Source: JAFGBH01 sp964430915 (lineage in GTDB: Bacteria > Desulfobacterota > Syntrophia > Syntrophales > UBA2210). From it: a stretch of 18,650 nt of DNA. Shown in pieces: positions 1 through 6,968 of the stretch; the stretch's first letter is position 1; each line of letters starts with the position of its first letter. A program made the translations under genes and the position numbers. The stretch is from contig CAYSHT010000035.1 in NCBI GenBank assembly GCA_964430915.1, forward strand, positions 1 through 18,650, in the 5' to 3' direction. The notes beneath the pieces are model-generated. The model had not been told where the DNA came from. It worked only from the letters and a program-made list of their open reading frames with translations, and made no database searches.

Positions 1-623
1 GAAACTTCCGTTATCTGCGATCCTATATGACAATCCACCCCCACGATATCGACATACTTCAATTTCATTGCCCTGCGATATTCGTCGAGCGACCTTTCGA
101 TATCGATCCCGAATTTATTCTTCTTGAGCCCCGTGGATATATGCGGGTGAGTAAGCGGGTCCACATCGGGATTTACCCTCAGCGATATCCTCGCCCTTTT
201 TTTCATTGCCTCGGCACAGGAATTGATAACTTCGAGCTCCTGCGATGATTCAACGTTAAACATGAGGATGTCGCTCTCAAGAGCAAGCCTGATCTCATCC
301 TCTCTCTTTCCGACCCCTGAATAGACAACCTTTTCCGGATCGACACCCGCTCGAAGCGATCGATACAGCTCGCCGCCGGAGACAATATCCACTCCGGCCC
401 CTTCATTTATGAAAATCTTCAGGATTGCCAGATTGGAGTTCGCCTTGACAGAAAAGCAGACGATATGCGGAAGGGCGGAAAAGGCTGAATCGAAGACATC
501 AAAGTGTCGTTTCAGGGTACGGACGCTATAAAGGTAAAAGGGGGTTCCCACCTGCTCCGCAATATCCGTTACGGGGACCTCCTCACACCACAGCTCATTT
601 TCCCTGTACTCGAAATAATTCAT
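1..623 (-). CDS. lysA: Diaminopimelate decarboxylase, 5' part only (runs off left edge)
   Basis: Reading the minus strand from the ATG at 621-623 gives an open frame of about 207 residues that continues past the window edge. It begins MNYFEYRENELWCEEVPVTD and matches the N-terminal half of PLP-dependent diaminopimelate decarboxylase, the last step of lysine synthesis (meso-DAP to L-lysine plus CO2). The lysine that forms the Schiff base with PLP is expected in FSVKANSN (Lys60). The barrel motifs AGVDIVSGGEL, RVNPDVDP, KKNKFGI and HIGSQ follow in the usual order. The full family length is about 415 residues, so roughly half is missing. The ribosome-binding site is weak (AGAAG directly before ATG), but no better in-frame start is visible. 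It is last in the arg-lipoprotein-lys run, and in relatives dapA usually follows. Repeat copy 1 lies in the 196-base gap upstream. Confidence 0.95.
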   Translation of the reverse strand, partial: MNYFEYRENELWCEEVPVTDIAEQVGTPFYLYSVRTLKRHFDVFDSAFSALPHIVCFSVKANSNLAILKIFINEGAGVDIVSGGELYRSLRAGVDPEKVVYSGVGKREDEIRLALESDILMFNVESSQELEVINSCAEAMKKRARISLRVNPDVDPLTHPHISTGLKKNKFGIDIERSLDEYRRAMKLKYVDIVGVDCHIGSQITEV

Positions 624-676
624 CTTCTGAACACACCCTGCATGGAATATTGTTTATTATGTAAATGTTATGGATT

Positions 677-792
677 GAAGCTCCCCCGCAACAAGTTGCA
701 GGGAATCTCCGATTGTTAAGGAAAATATTTGTTTTTTATTCGCTCGCTAATCCCGCCGCAAGCAGCGGGGAATGCGCTCGCTGTTCAATTCA
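677..792. repeat. Dispersed two-hairpin repeat, copy 1 (inside the arg-lys operon)
   Basis: This is the first of three related intergenic elements of about 115 bases (others at 14132-14254 and 17880-17993). Read on the plus strand it starts GAAGCTCCCCC. The first palindrome is CCC-C-GCAAC-AA-GTTGC-A-GGG, with one C/A mismatch. A conserved core follows (AATCTCCGATTGTTAAGG, then AAAATATTTG and a T-run). The second palindrome, around CCCGCCGCAAGCAGCGGG, is flanked by two CGCTCGCT direct repeats, and the element ends TTCAATTCA. It fills most of the gap between the lipoprotein stop (820) and the lysA start (623), so it would lie inside a lipoprotein-lysA read-through transcript. No coding potential or terminator T-tract is evident. 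Confidence 0.85.
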
Positions 793-819
793 CTCCAGAG
801 CGTTGCAGTTATAGCTACG

Positions 820-1266
820 CTATTCGTATATTACTTCTTCCGTAATAAACTCTTCACCTTTTGTTCCGTCACCATGATCGACTATAATCTTATATAAATA
901 TCGATAGCCGCTTTCGACCGAATAGTCACGATATGAAAAACTGTTCCCTTTTCCCATGGCTTGAAGATCTTTCGGGGTTAGATCGGCTATCTGCTCATAG
1001 GCGCGGGGGCAGCCGGGACACTCCCCGGCACCGATTCCTATTTTGTTTCTCACTATCCTTATACTATCAATATCCTCGACTTCACCCGTCGCAGTGAAAC
1101 GAAGCCTGACGAAATCACCTTCACGAGATACCTCGAGATTTGTAATTGCGGCAGGTGGCGAGAGTCTCTGCACGCGAGGATTCTCCTTTTTTCCGCAACC
1201 GCACACTACGAGAAGAAAAGCCACCAATCCTGCAACAACGAAATATCTATAATTTTTCCGCCTCAA
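820..1266 (-). CDS. Small lipoprotein with fibronectin-III-like domain, between argH and lysA
   Basis: A 148-residue protein with a basic N-terminus (RRKNYR), a hydrophobic stretch (about residues 8-21) and cysteines at 22 and 24, which is a lipoprotein signal peptide. Cys24 has Gly at -1 (VCG-C) and fits a lipobox better than Cys22 (LVV-C). The rest (about 35-148) is rich in beta-strand patterns, with SPPAAITNLEVSREGDFVRL at its start and a YRYLYKIIV strand, resembling one fibronectin type III fold. It includes a CPGC pair (ECPGCPRAY) within an insertion. The frame opens at TTG (1264-1266), overlapping the end of argH by 20 bases. I keep that start because it supplies the positively charged n-region. 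Lipoproteins of this kind sit between argH and lysA in other deltaproteobacteria as I recall, but their function is not known to me, and nothing here links it enzymatically to arginine or lysine synthesis. Confidence 0.8.
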   Translation of the reverse strand: MRRKNYRYFVVAGLVAFLLVVCGCGKKENPRVQRLSPPAAITNLEVSREGDFVRLRFTATGEVEDIDSIRIVRNKIGIGAGECPGCPRAYEQIADLTPKDLQAMGKGNSFSYRDYSVESGYRYLYKIIVDHGDGTKGEEFITEEVIYE

Positions 1267-2629
1267 TCTCTTCGATCCTCTTTACTACCATCGCTCTTGC
1301 TGTGCCACCTGGTATGTTCCTTGAATCAACGGAACTTTGCACATCCATAGAGAGGTAAATATCGTCATCGGCGTCTTTATAGAACCTGCGAATCTCATCA
1401 ATCGTAAGGGAAGCCAGATCCTTGCCTTCTTCAATACAGTAAAGAACGAGAGATCCTACCGTTTTGTGAGCCTCCCTGAAGGGCATCCCCTTCATGACGA
1501 GATACTCGGCAATATCGGTGGCAGTTGAAAAACCCTTCACCGCCTCCGAAAGCATTTTCTCCCGATTAAATTTCATCCTCTTTATCATTTCCGCCAGGAC
1601 CCGAAGAGAGATCTTCACCGTATCGACCGTATCGAAGAGGGGTTCTTTGTCCTCCTGAAGGTCCCTGTCATATGCCATGGGAAGACCCTTCATAACCGTC
1701 AGGATGGTAAGGAGGTTTCCATAAATACGACCCGTTTTGCCCCGGATCAGCTCGGCCACATCGGGGTTTTTTTTCTGCGGCATGATGCTGCTTCCCGTCG
1801 TAAATGAATCGGATATCTCCACAAAGTCAAACTCGTCACTCGACCAGAGGATAAGGTCCTCACAGAGGCGGCTCATATGCATCATCAGGAGACTCGCATC
1901 AAAGATGAACTCCGCGACAAAGTCCCTGTCGGAGACCGCATCCATGCTGTTTTTCGTAATTTCCGGGAATTTAAGACGTTTTGCCACATACTCCCTGTCA
2001 ATAGGGATACTCGTACCGGCAAGCGCCGCCGAACCGAGGGGCATTACGTTAATTCTCCTGTAACACTCCTCAAGCCTTTTTTCGTCCCTCACAATCATCT
2101 CCCAGAAGGCAAGGAGGTAGTGTGAAAGACAAACGGGTTGCGCCTTCTGAAGGTGCGTATAGCCGGGCATAATTACATCCGCCTCTCGTTTCGCCACCTT
2201 CACAATCGTTCTCTTCAGTCCATTTACGAGCTTCAGGATACCCTTTGCCTCATCTCTCAGATAGAGCCTCACATCAAGGGATACCTGGTCATTTCTGCTC
2301 CGTCCGGTATGGAGTTTGCCCCCCACATCACCGATTCTGTCGATAAGGGCCTTTTCCACTACCATGTGGATGTCTTCAAGATCGGGATGGTATTCGAAAT
2401 CGCCCCTCTCCATATCGCCGAGGATCCCCTTCAGCCCTTCTACTATCGCCTTCTTCTCGTCGGAAGAGAGGATCCGTTTTTTGGCGAGCATCTCACAGTG
2501 GGCAATACTCCCTTCGATATCGTAGCGATAGAGACGTTTGTCAAAGTGAATGGAGGCGGTAAACTCCTCCACTATACTGTGCGTGGATTCCTTGAAGCGT
2601 CCGCCCCATGGTTTTTTGCTTTTTTTCAT
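1247..2629 (-). CDS. argH: Argininosuccinate lyase
   Basis: A 460-residue cytoplasmic enzyme that splits argininosuccinate into arginine and fumarate, the last step of arginine synthesis. It belongs to the fumarase/aspartase superfamily. The three conserved regions are visible: HTGRSRND (107-114), GYTHLQKAQP with the expected catalytic histidine (His159), and the superfamily signature GSSIMPQKKNPD (279-290) on the mobile loop that carries the catalytic serine. Length is normal (about 460). The ATG at 2627-2629 has AGGGG about 8 bases upstream. The 3' end overlaps the lipoprotein start by 20 bases. argG ends 65 bases upstream, across a short heptamer repeat. Function is secure. Confidence 0.97.
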   Translation of the reverse strand: MKKSKKPWGGRFKESTHSIVEEFTASIHFDKRLYRYDIEGSIAHCEMLAKKRILSSDEKKAIVEGLKGILGDMERGDFEYHPDLEDIHMVVEKALIDRIGDVGGKLHTGRSRNDQVSLDVRLYLRDEAKGILKLVNGLKRTIVKVAKREADVIMPGYTHLQKAQPVCLSHYLLAFWEMIVRDEKRLEECYRRINVMPLGSAALAGTSIPIDREYVAKRLKFPEITKNSMDAVSDRDFVAEFIFDASLLMMHMSRLCEDLILWSSDEFDFVEISDSFTTGSSIMPQKKNPDVAELIRGKTGRIYGNLLTILTVMKGLPMAYDRDLQEDKEPLFDTVDTVKISLRVLAEMIKRMKFNREKMLSEAVKGFSTATDIAEYLVMKGMPFREAHKTVGSLVLYCIEEGKDLASLTIDEIRRFYKDADDDIYLSMDVQSSVDSRNIPGGTARAMVVKRIEEIEAEKL

Positions 2630-2666
2630 CGTTTGACCCCTGCAGGAGATAGCAAACCAATAATTC

Positions 2667-2694
2667 CTAATCCTTATCCCTTAATCCTTAATCC
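2667..2694. repeat. Four tandem degenerate heptamers between argG and argH
   Basis: On the plus strand, four adjacent 7-base units read CTAATCC, TTATCCC, TTAATCC, TTAATCC. They end directly at the argG stop codon (2695-2697). A more degenerate ATAATTC precedes them. It is a minor tandem array in the 65-base gap and is purine-rich (GGATTAA type) on the transcribed strand. The GG-containing units could be weakly ribosome-binding-like, but none is positioned for the argH start, which has its own AGGGG. Confidence 0.6.
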
Positions 2695-3900
2695 CTATTT
2701 CTTAAGCAGCGCGTTCATCTTCAATCGAAGCGCATTAAGGCGAATAAATCCCGTTGCGTCCTTTTGATTATAGACTTCATCGCTTTCGAAGGTGGCCAGG
2801 TCCTCACTGTAGAGAGACCTCGGTGCCTTGACACCGACGGCAACGCAGTTGCCCTTGTACAGCTTGAGACGAACCGTTCCCGTCACATATTTCTGCGATT
2901 CGTCGATCAGCGACTGCATCATCTCACGCTCCGGGGAATACCAGAAGCCGTTGTATATTATCTGGGCATACTTGGGCATGAGCGAATCCCTCAAAAGCAT
3001 TGCCTCACGATCCATGGTAATCGTTTCCATTGCCCGATGGGCGACCCAGAGTGCTGTTCCTCCGGGAGTTTCGTAGACACCCCTCGATTTCATGCCAACG
3101 AAGCGGTTTTCCACCATATCCATTCTTCCCACACCATTCGCGCCGGCAAGACCGTTTGCATGATCGAGAAGCTCGGCGGGACTCATTTTTTTACCGTCTA
3201 TGGCAACGGGATTCCCTTTTTCAAACTCGATCTCCACATAGGTCACCCTGTCAGGTGCATCTTCCGGCGATACGGACATTACAAACATATCCTTGGAAGG
3301 CTCCCGCCACAGGTCTTCCAGGATACCCCCTTCGTGAGAGATATGAAGAAGGTTCCTGTCTTCACTGTAGGGTTTTTCCTTTGTCTGCTCGATCGGGATA
3401 CCATGCTTCGCGGCATAATCGATCATCGATTCCCTCGAATCAAATATCCAGTTTTCATCCTTCCAGGCCGATATTATTTTTATCGTGGGATCGAGGGCCA
3501 TATAGGTCATTTCAAACCGTACCTGGTCGTTGCCCTTTCCCGTGGCACCGTGACAGACGGCATCTGCCCCTTCTTTCTGGGCTATCTCAATCTGTCGTTT
3601 CGCGACGATCGGCCTCGCGAGCGATGTCCCCAAAAGATAGGTTCCCTCGTAGACCGCATTTGCCCTGAGGGCGGGAAAGACGAAATCTCTCACGAATTCC
3701 TCCGTGAGGTCTTCGATATATGCCTTCGCGGCTCCCGTGGCGAGTGCCTTTTCCTCGAGGCCATCGAGTTCCTCTTTCTGACCCACATCACCGGTCAGCG
3801 TGATAACCTCGCATCCATATGTCTCGATCAGCCATTTGACGATAACCGACGAATCCAGTCCGCCTGAATAGGCCAATACAACCTTTTTTATAGTGCTCAT
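2695..3900 (-). CDS. argG: Argininosuccinate synthase
   Basis: A 401-residue enzyme that joins citrulline and aspartate with ATP to give argininosuccinate. The N-terminus MSTIKKVVLAYSGGLDSS contains the PP-loop SGGLDSS (about residues 12-18) that binds ATP. Further conserved blocks include GATGKGNDQVRFE and the TPGGTALWVAHRAME segment. The frame stays open upstream of 3900, but the family N-terminus and the ribosome-binding site GAGAGGA before the ATG at 3898-3900 fix the start there. The 35 extra upstream residues look unrelated because they are the tail of argF read in another frame. One base separates it from the argF stop, so coupling of the two is likely. Confidence 0.97.
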   Translation of the reverse strand: MSTIKKVVLAYSGGLDSSVIVKWLIETYGCEVITLTGDVGQKEELDGLEEKALATGAAKAYIEDLTEEFVRDFVFPALRANAVYEGTYLLGTSLARPIVAKRQIEIAQKEGADAVCHGATGKGNDQVRFEMTYMALDPTIKIISAWKDENWIFDSRESMIDYAAKHGIPIEQTKEKPYSEDRNLLHISHEGGILEDLWREPSKDMFVMSVSPEDAPDRVTYVEIEFEKGNPVAIDGKKMSPAELLDHANGLAGANGVGRMDMVENRFVGMKSRGVYETPGGTALWVAHRAMETITMDREAMLLRDSLMPKYAQIIYNGFWYSPEREMMQSLIDESQKYVTGTVRLKLYKGNCVAVGVKAPRSLYSEDLATFESDEVYNQKDATGFIRLNALRLKMNALLKK

Positions 3901-3901
3901 T

Positions 3902-4822
3902 CTACTTCCTCTCTCCCATAAGAATTTCCAGAATCGCCTTCTGTGCATGGAGGCGATTCTCCGCCTGATCAAAGACGACAGACTGACCGCTTTCCATAAC
4001 CTCATGAGTTATCTCTTCCCCGCGGTGCGCGGGAAGGCAGTGCATCACGATACAATCGTTCTTCGCCTTTTGAACAAGTTCGCTGTTTATCTGATAATCT
4101 TTGAATATTACAGCCCTTTCTTCCTGCTCCTCTTCCTGCCCCATACTGGCCCAGACATCGGTATAAATCACATCGGCACCTTCGACCGCCTCAGCTGCGG
4201 AACGGAAAAGCCTGATCTCATCTTCGGCTTCTCTTTTTCCCGCCTCCAGTATCGCACCGTCGGGATCGTATCCCTCGGGACAGGCGAGATGAAGACAAAT
4301 GGGAATCCGAGCAGCCGCATTGATCCATGAATTGGCAAGATTGTTGCCGTCGCCCACATAGGCGATTCTCAATCCCTCATAACCGCCCTTCTTCTCTTCT
4401 ATGGTGAGGAGATCGCTCAGTATCTGACAGGGGTGCAGAAGATCGGTCAGGCCATTGATAACGGGAATTTCGGCCCAGCGCGCAAACTCCTCGACCAGTT
4501 CCTGCTCAAAGGTCCTGATGACAATGCCGTCGAGATATCGGGATATAACCCGTGCGGTATCGGCGATAGTTTCTCCCCTTCCGAGCTGTATGTCACGGCG
4601 GTTCAGGAAAGTGGACGTTCCGCCCAGTTGAAATATTCCCGTTTCAAAAGAAAGCCTCGTCCGTGTCGACGACTTATCAAATAATAACCCGAGAATTTTG
4701 CCCGCAAGCGGTGCCTCGGGTTTCCCTTCTCTCAGGACCTTCTTCAAGCTCTTCGCTCTTTCGATAATCTCCTTAAAATCCTCTTTCGTGAGATCATAGA
4801 GGGACAACAGATCTTTTTTCAT
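3902..4822 (-). CDS. argF: Ornithine carbamoyltransferase
   Basis: A 306-residue enzyme that transfers the carbamoyl group from carbamoyl phosphate to ornithine, giving citrulline. Carbamoyl-phosphate binding motifs STRTR (52-56) and HPCQ (130-133) are present. So are the ornithine-side elements DVWASMG (222-228) and HCLPAHRG (261-268), whose Cys-Leu-Pro is diagnostic for OTCase rather than aspartate carbamoyltransferase. Length is typical. The start ATG overlaps the argD stop in an ATGA arrangement (4819-4822), which indicates translational coupling. The assignment to anabolic argF rather than catabolic OTC rests on its place in the biosynthetic block. Confidence 0.97.
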   Translation of the reverse strand: MKKDLLSLYDLTKEDFKEIIERAKSLKKVLREGKPEAPLAGKILGLLFDKSSTRTRLSFETGIFQLGGTSTFLNRRDIQLGRGETIADTARVISRYLDGIVIRTFEQELVEEFARWAEIPVINGLTDLLHPCQILSDLLTIEEKKGGYEGLRIAYVGDGNNLANSWINAAARIPICLHLACPEGYDPDGAILEAGKREAEDEIRLFRSAAEAVEGADVIYTDVWASMGQEEEQEERAVIFKDYQINSELVQKAKNDCIVMHCLPAHRGEEITHEVMESGQSVVFDQAENRLHAQKAILEILMGERK

Positions 4823-6009
4823 AGCCTCTCCAGTATTTCATCCAATACGTCGATAACGCTGTCCACATCCTCCCCTGTTATTACAAGGGGGGGGACAAAG
4901 CGAAGCACATTTCCGCAGGTACAGTTTATAAGGACGCCCTTTCTCAGGGCCTCATTGACGATGCCACCCCCTTCACAGGAAAGCTCCACTCCTATCATAA
5001 GCCCCCGTCCGCGGATCTCCTGAATGACGGGATATTTTCCCTTGAGTCCTTCAAGACTCTCGACGAAGTAGGCACCTTGTTCCCTGCAGTTTTCCAGGAT
5101 ACCGTCATGTAAGATCGTCTCCATGACGGCAATACCGGCTGCCATGGCGAGCAGGTTTCCTCCGAAGGTCGAGGCGTGGGACCCCGGCTCAAAGGCGGAG
5201 GCAATTTCCTTTTTTGCGAGCATTGCACCCAAGGGAAAACCGTTTCCCAGGGCCTTTGCCAGTGTCATGATGTCGGGCTCAATGCCACTTTTCTCGTAGG
5301 CAAAGAGGTCTCCCGTCCGGCCCATCCCCGTCTGGACCTCATCGAGGAGTAAAAGAATGCCCCGTTCATCACAGATTCTCCTTACTCTCGCAAGATAATC
5401 CGTCGAAGGAATCCGCACCCCTCCCTCACCCTGAATCGGTTCCAGCATAATCCCGCAGGTCTTCTCCGAGATTGCCCCCTCAAGCGCATCGATATCGTCA
5501 AAGGGAACATATCTGAAGCCCTCGGGAAGGGGCTCAAAGCCGCGTTGAAACTTTTCCTGGCCCGTTGCGGCCACCGTCGTGAGGGTGCGCCCGTGAAAGG
5601 AGTTTTTCATGGTGATAATCTCGTATCTATTTCCTTTCATCCTCTCATGGGCATATTTTCTGGCAAGCTTGATGGCGGCCTCATTTGCCTCTGCCCCGCT
5701 GTTGCAGAAAAAAACCTTGTCGGCAAAGGAGTTCTCCACGAGAAGCCGTGCCATCCTGATCTGTGGTTCTATATGGTATATATTGGAGACATGGGTGAGG
5801 ATCTCCGCCTGTTTCTTGATCGCATCCACCACCTTTGCATGCGAATGGCCCAGGCTGCAAACGGCAATTCCCGCCAGAAAGTCGATATACTCCCTGCCAT
5901 CGGAATCCCATACTCGCACCCCGTCACCTCGCACGAGAACCACGGGGAGGCGTTCATAGGTGTTCATGATGAATTCATTCGATGCGGAAATCAATTCTTC
6001 GGTCTTCAT
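4819..6009 (-). CDS. argD: Acetylornithine aminotransferase
   Basis: A 396-residue class-III PLP aminotransferase that converts N-acetylglutamate semialdehyde to N-acetylornithine using glutamate. Visible features are the phosphate-binding NSGAEANE (103-110), SFHGRT, the pyridine-nitrogen aspartate in LLDEVQTGMGRTG, and the PLP lysine in LAKALGNG (Lys252). Length is right for ArgD. Members of this family can also act as succinyldiaminopimelate aminotransferase (DapC), which would be relevant with lysA downstream, but sequence alone does not show that here. The ATG at 6007-6009 lies 9 bases after the argB stop, with AAAGGG just upstream. Confidence 0.95.
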   Translation of the reverse strand: MKTEELISASNEFIMNTYERLPVVLVRGDGVRVWDSDGREYIDFLAGIAVCSLGHSHAKVVDAIKKQAEILTHVSNIYHIEPQIRMARLLVENSFADKVFFCNSGAEANEAAIKLARKYAHERMKGNRYEIITMKNSFHGRTLTTVAATGQEKFQRGFEPLPEGFRYVPFDDIDALEGAISEKTCGIMLEPIQGEGGVRIPSTDYLARVRRICDERGILLLLDEVQTGMGRTGDLFAYEKSGIEPDIMTLAKALGNGFPLGAMLAKKEIASAFEPGSHASTFGGNLLAMAAGIAVMETILHDGILENCREQGAYFVESLEGLKGKYPVIQEIRGRGLMIGVELSCEGGGIVNEALRKGVLINCTCGNVLRFVPPLVITGEDVDSVIDVLDEILERL

Positions 6010-6018
6010 ATGCCCTTT

Positions 6019-6921
6019 CTATCCCTTTACAACCTCGGTACCAATTCCCCTGTCGGTGAATATCTCGAGGAGTATTGAGTGCGTGAGCCGTCCGTCAATT
6101 ATGTGGGTCTTTCCCACCCCTTCTCTCAGGGCCTTAAGACAGCACTTTACCTTTGGGTACATTCCCCCTTTGATGGTCCCTCTATCAATAAGGTCTGTTG
6201 CTTCCCCGTCACTCAGGGAATCAATAAGGCCTCCCTCTTCATCGATAACGCCCTCAACATCCGTCAGGAGAATCAGTTTTTCCGACCCTATCGCTGCGGC
6301 CACCTCTCCGGCCACTATGTCGGCGTTAATATTATAGGTTTCACCCCTCTCACCGACACCCGTTGGAGCTATAACAGGTACAAAGCCTTCGGCTACCAGG
6401 GATTTTATAAGATCCGCATTGATCTTTGTCACTCTGCCCACCATCCCTATATCGATGATCTCCGGGGGGATATCCTTCTCTCTCTCCTCACTCAGGAGAT
6501 ACTTTTCAGCACGTATCAGGTTGCCGTCCTTTCCGCTCAGTCCCACGGCCTTACCACCGTTATGATTTATCAGCCCCACGATCTCCTTGTTCACCTTCCC
6601 AACGAGAACCATCTCCACAATATCCATCGTTTCCTGATCGGTCACCCTCATACCCTGAACAAATTTCGAATCCTTGCCGAGCTTCTCTAATGTCCTGCCG
6701 ATCTGCGGGCCTCCACCGTGAACCACCACGGGATTAATACCAATATACTTCATCATCACCACATCCAGGGCGAACATCTCCTTCAGGTGCTCATCCACCA
6801 TGGCGTGGCCTCCATACTTTATGACAACGGACTTTCCGTAAAAACGGCGAATATAGGGAAGAACCTCCAGTAAAATATCGGCCTTTTCAATCAGCTTCGC
6901 ATATTTATCCTCTTTCACCAT
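6019..6921 (-). CDS. argB: Acetylglutamate kinase
   Basis: A 300-residue amino-acid kinase that phosphorylates N-acetylglutamate. Motifs are KYGGHAM (35-41) and HGGGPQI (68-74) for phosphate and substrate binding, NINADIVAGEVA near the N-acetylglutamate site, and LTDVEGV. About 30 residues precede the first strand and are predicted to form a helix (KYAKLIEKADILLEVLPYIR). The arginine-inhibitable kinases (for example those of Thermotoga and Pseudomonas) carry such an N-terminal helix, whereas the shorter insensitive E. coli enzyme lacks it, so I infer feedback control by arginine here. The start ATG at 6919-6921 has GGAGAG upstream. It is first of the arginine block. hslU ends 47 bases upstream and no ArgR-type operator was recognised in that gap. 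Confidence 0.95.
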   Translation of the reverse strand: MVKEDKYAKLIEKADILLEVLPYIRRFYGKSVVIKYGGHAMVDEHLKEMFALDVVMMKYIGINPVVVHGGGPQIGRTLEKLGKDSKFVQGMRVTDQETMDIVEMVLVGKVNKEIVGLINHNGGKAVGLSGKDGNLIRAEKYLLSEEREKDIPPEIIDIGMVGRVTKINADLIKSLVAEGFVPVIAPTGVGERGETYNINADIVAGEVAAAIGSEKLILLTDVEGVIDEEGGLIDSLSDGEATDLIDRGTIKGGMYPKVKCCLKALREGVGKTHIIDGRLTHSILLEIFTDRGIGTEVVKG

Positions 6922-6968
6922 TTCATCTCTCCGTCTCGAACGCCGGTTTCTATTTTCCAGGACTTAAT

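Noticed and set aside
677..792. Repeat copies considered as a CRISPR repeat, tRNA or IS remnant
   Set aside because: The copies are kilobases apart with no spacers. They have no cloverleaf with a CCA end and no transposase fragment or terminal inverted repeats bounding an ORF.
677..792. Palindromes in the repeat as ordinary intrinsic terminators
   Set aside because: On the minus strand neither stem is followed by a clear U-tract. On the plus strand a T-rich stretch lies between the hairpins but not directly after palindrome 1, and no plus-strand gene needs it.
2138..2767. A 209-codon plus-strand frame, and similar frames over argF, argB, hslV, the HD-GYP gene and trpS
   Set aside because: All are antisense shadows of confidently assigned genes, with no ribosome site or family motif.
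2764..3867. A 367-codon plus-strand open frame
   Set aside because: It lies exactly antisense to argG, whose motifs are complete. The frame has no domain pattern and arises from codon bias on the coding strand.
3901..4005. N-terminal extension of argG to 4005
   Set aside because: The extra 35 residues are the argF end read in another frame. The family N-terminus and ribosome site place the start at 3900.
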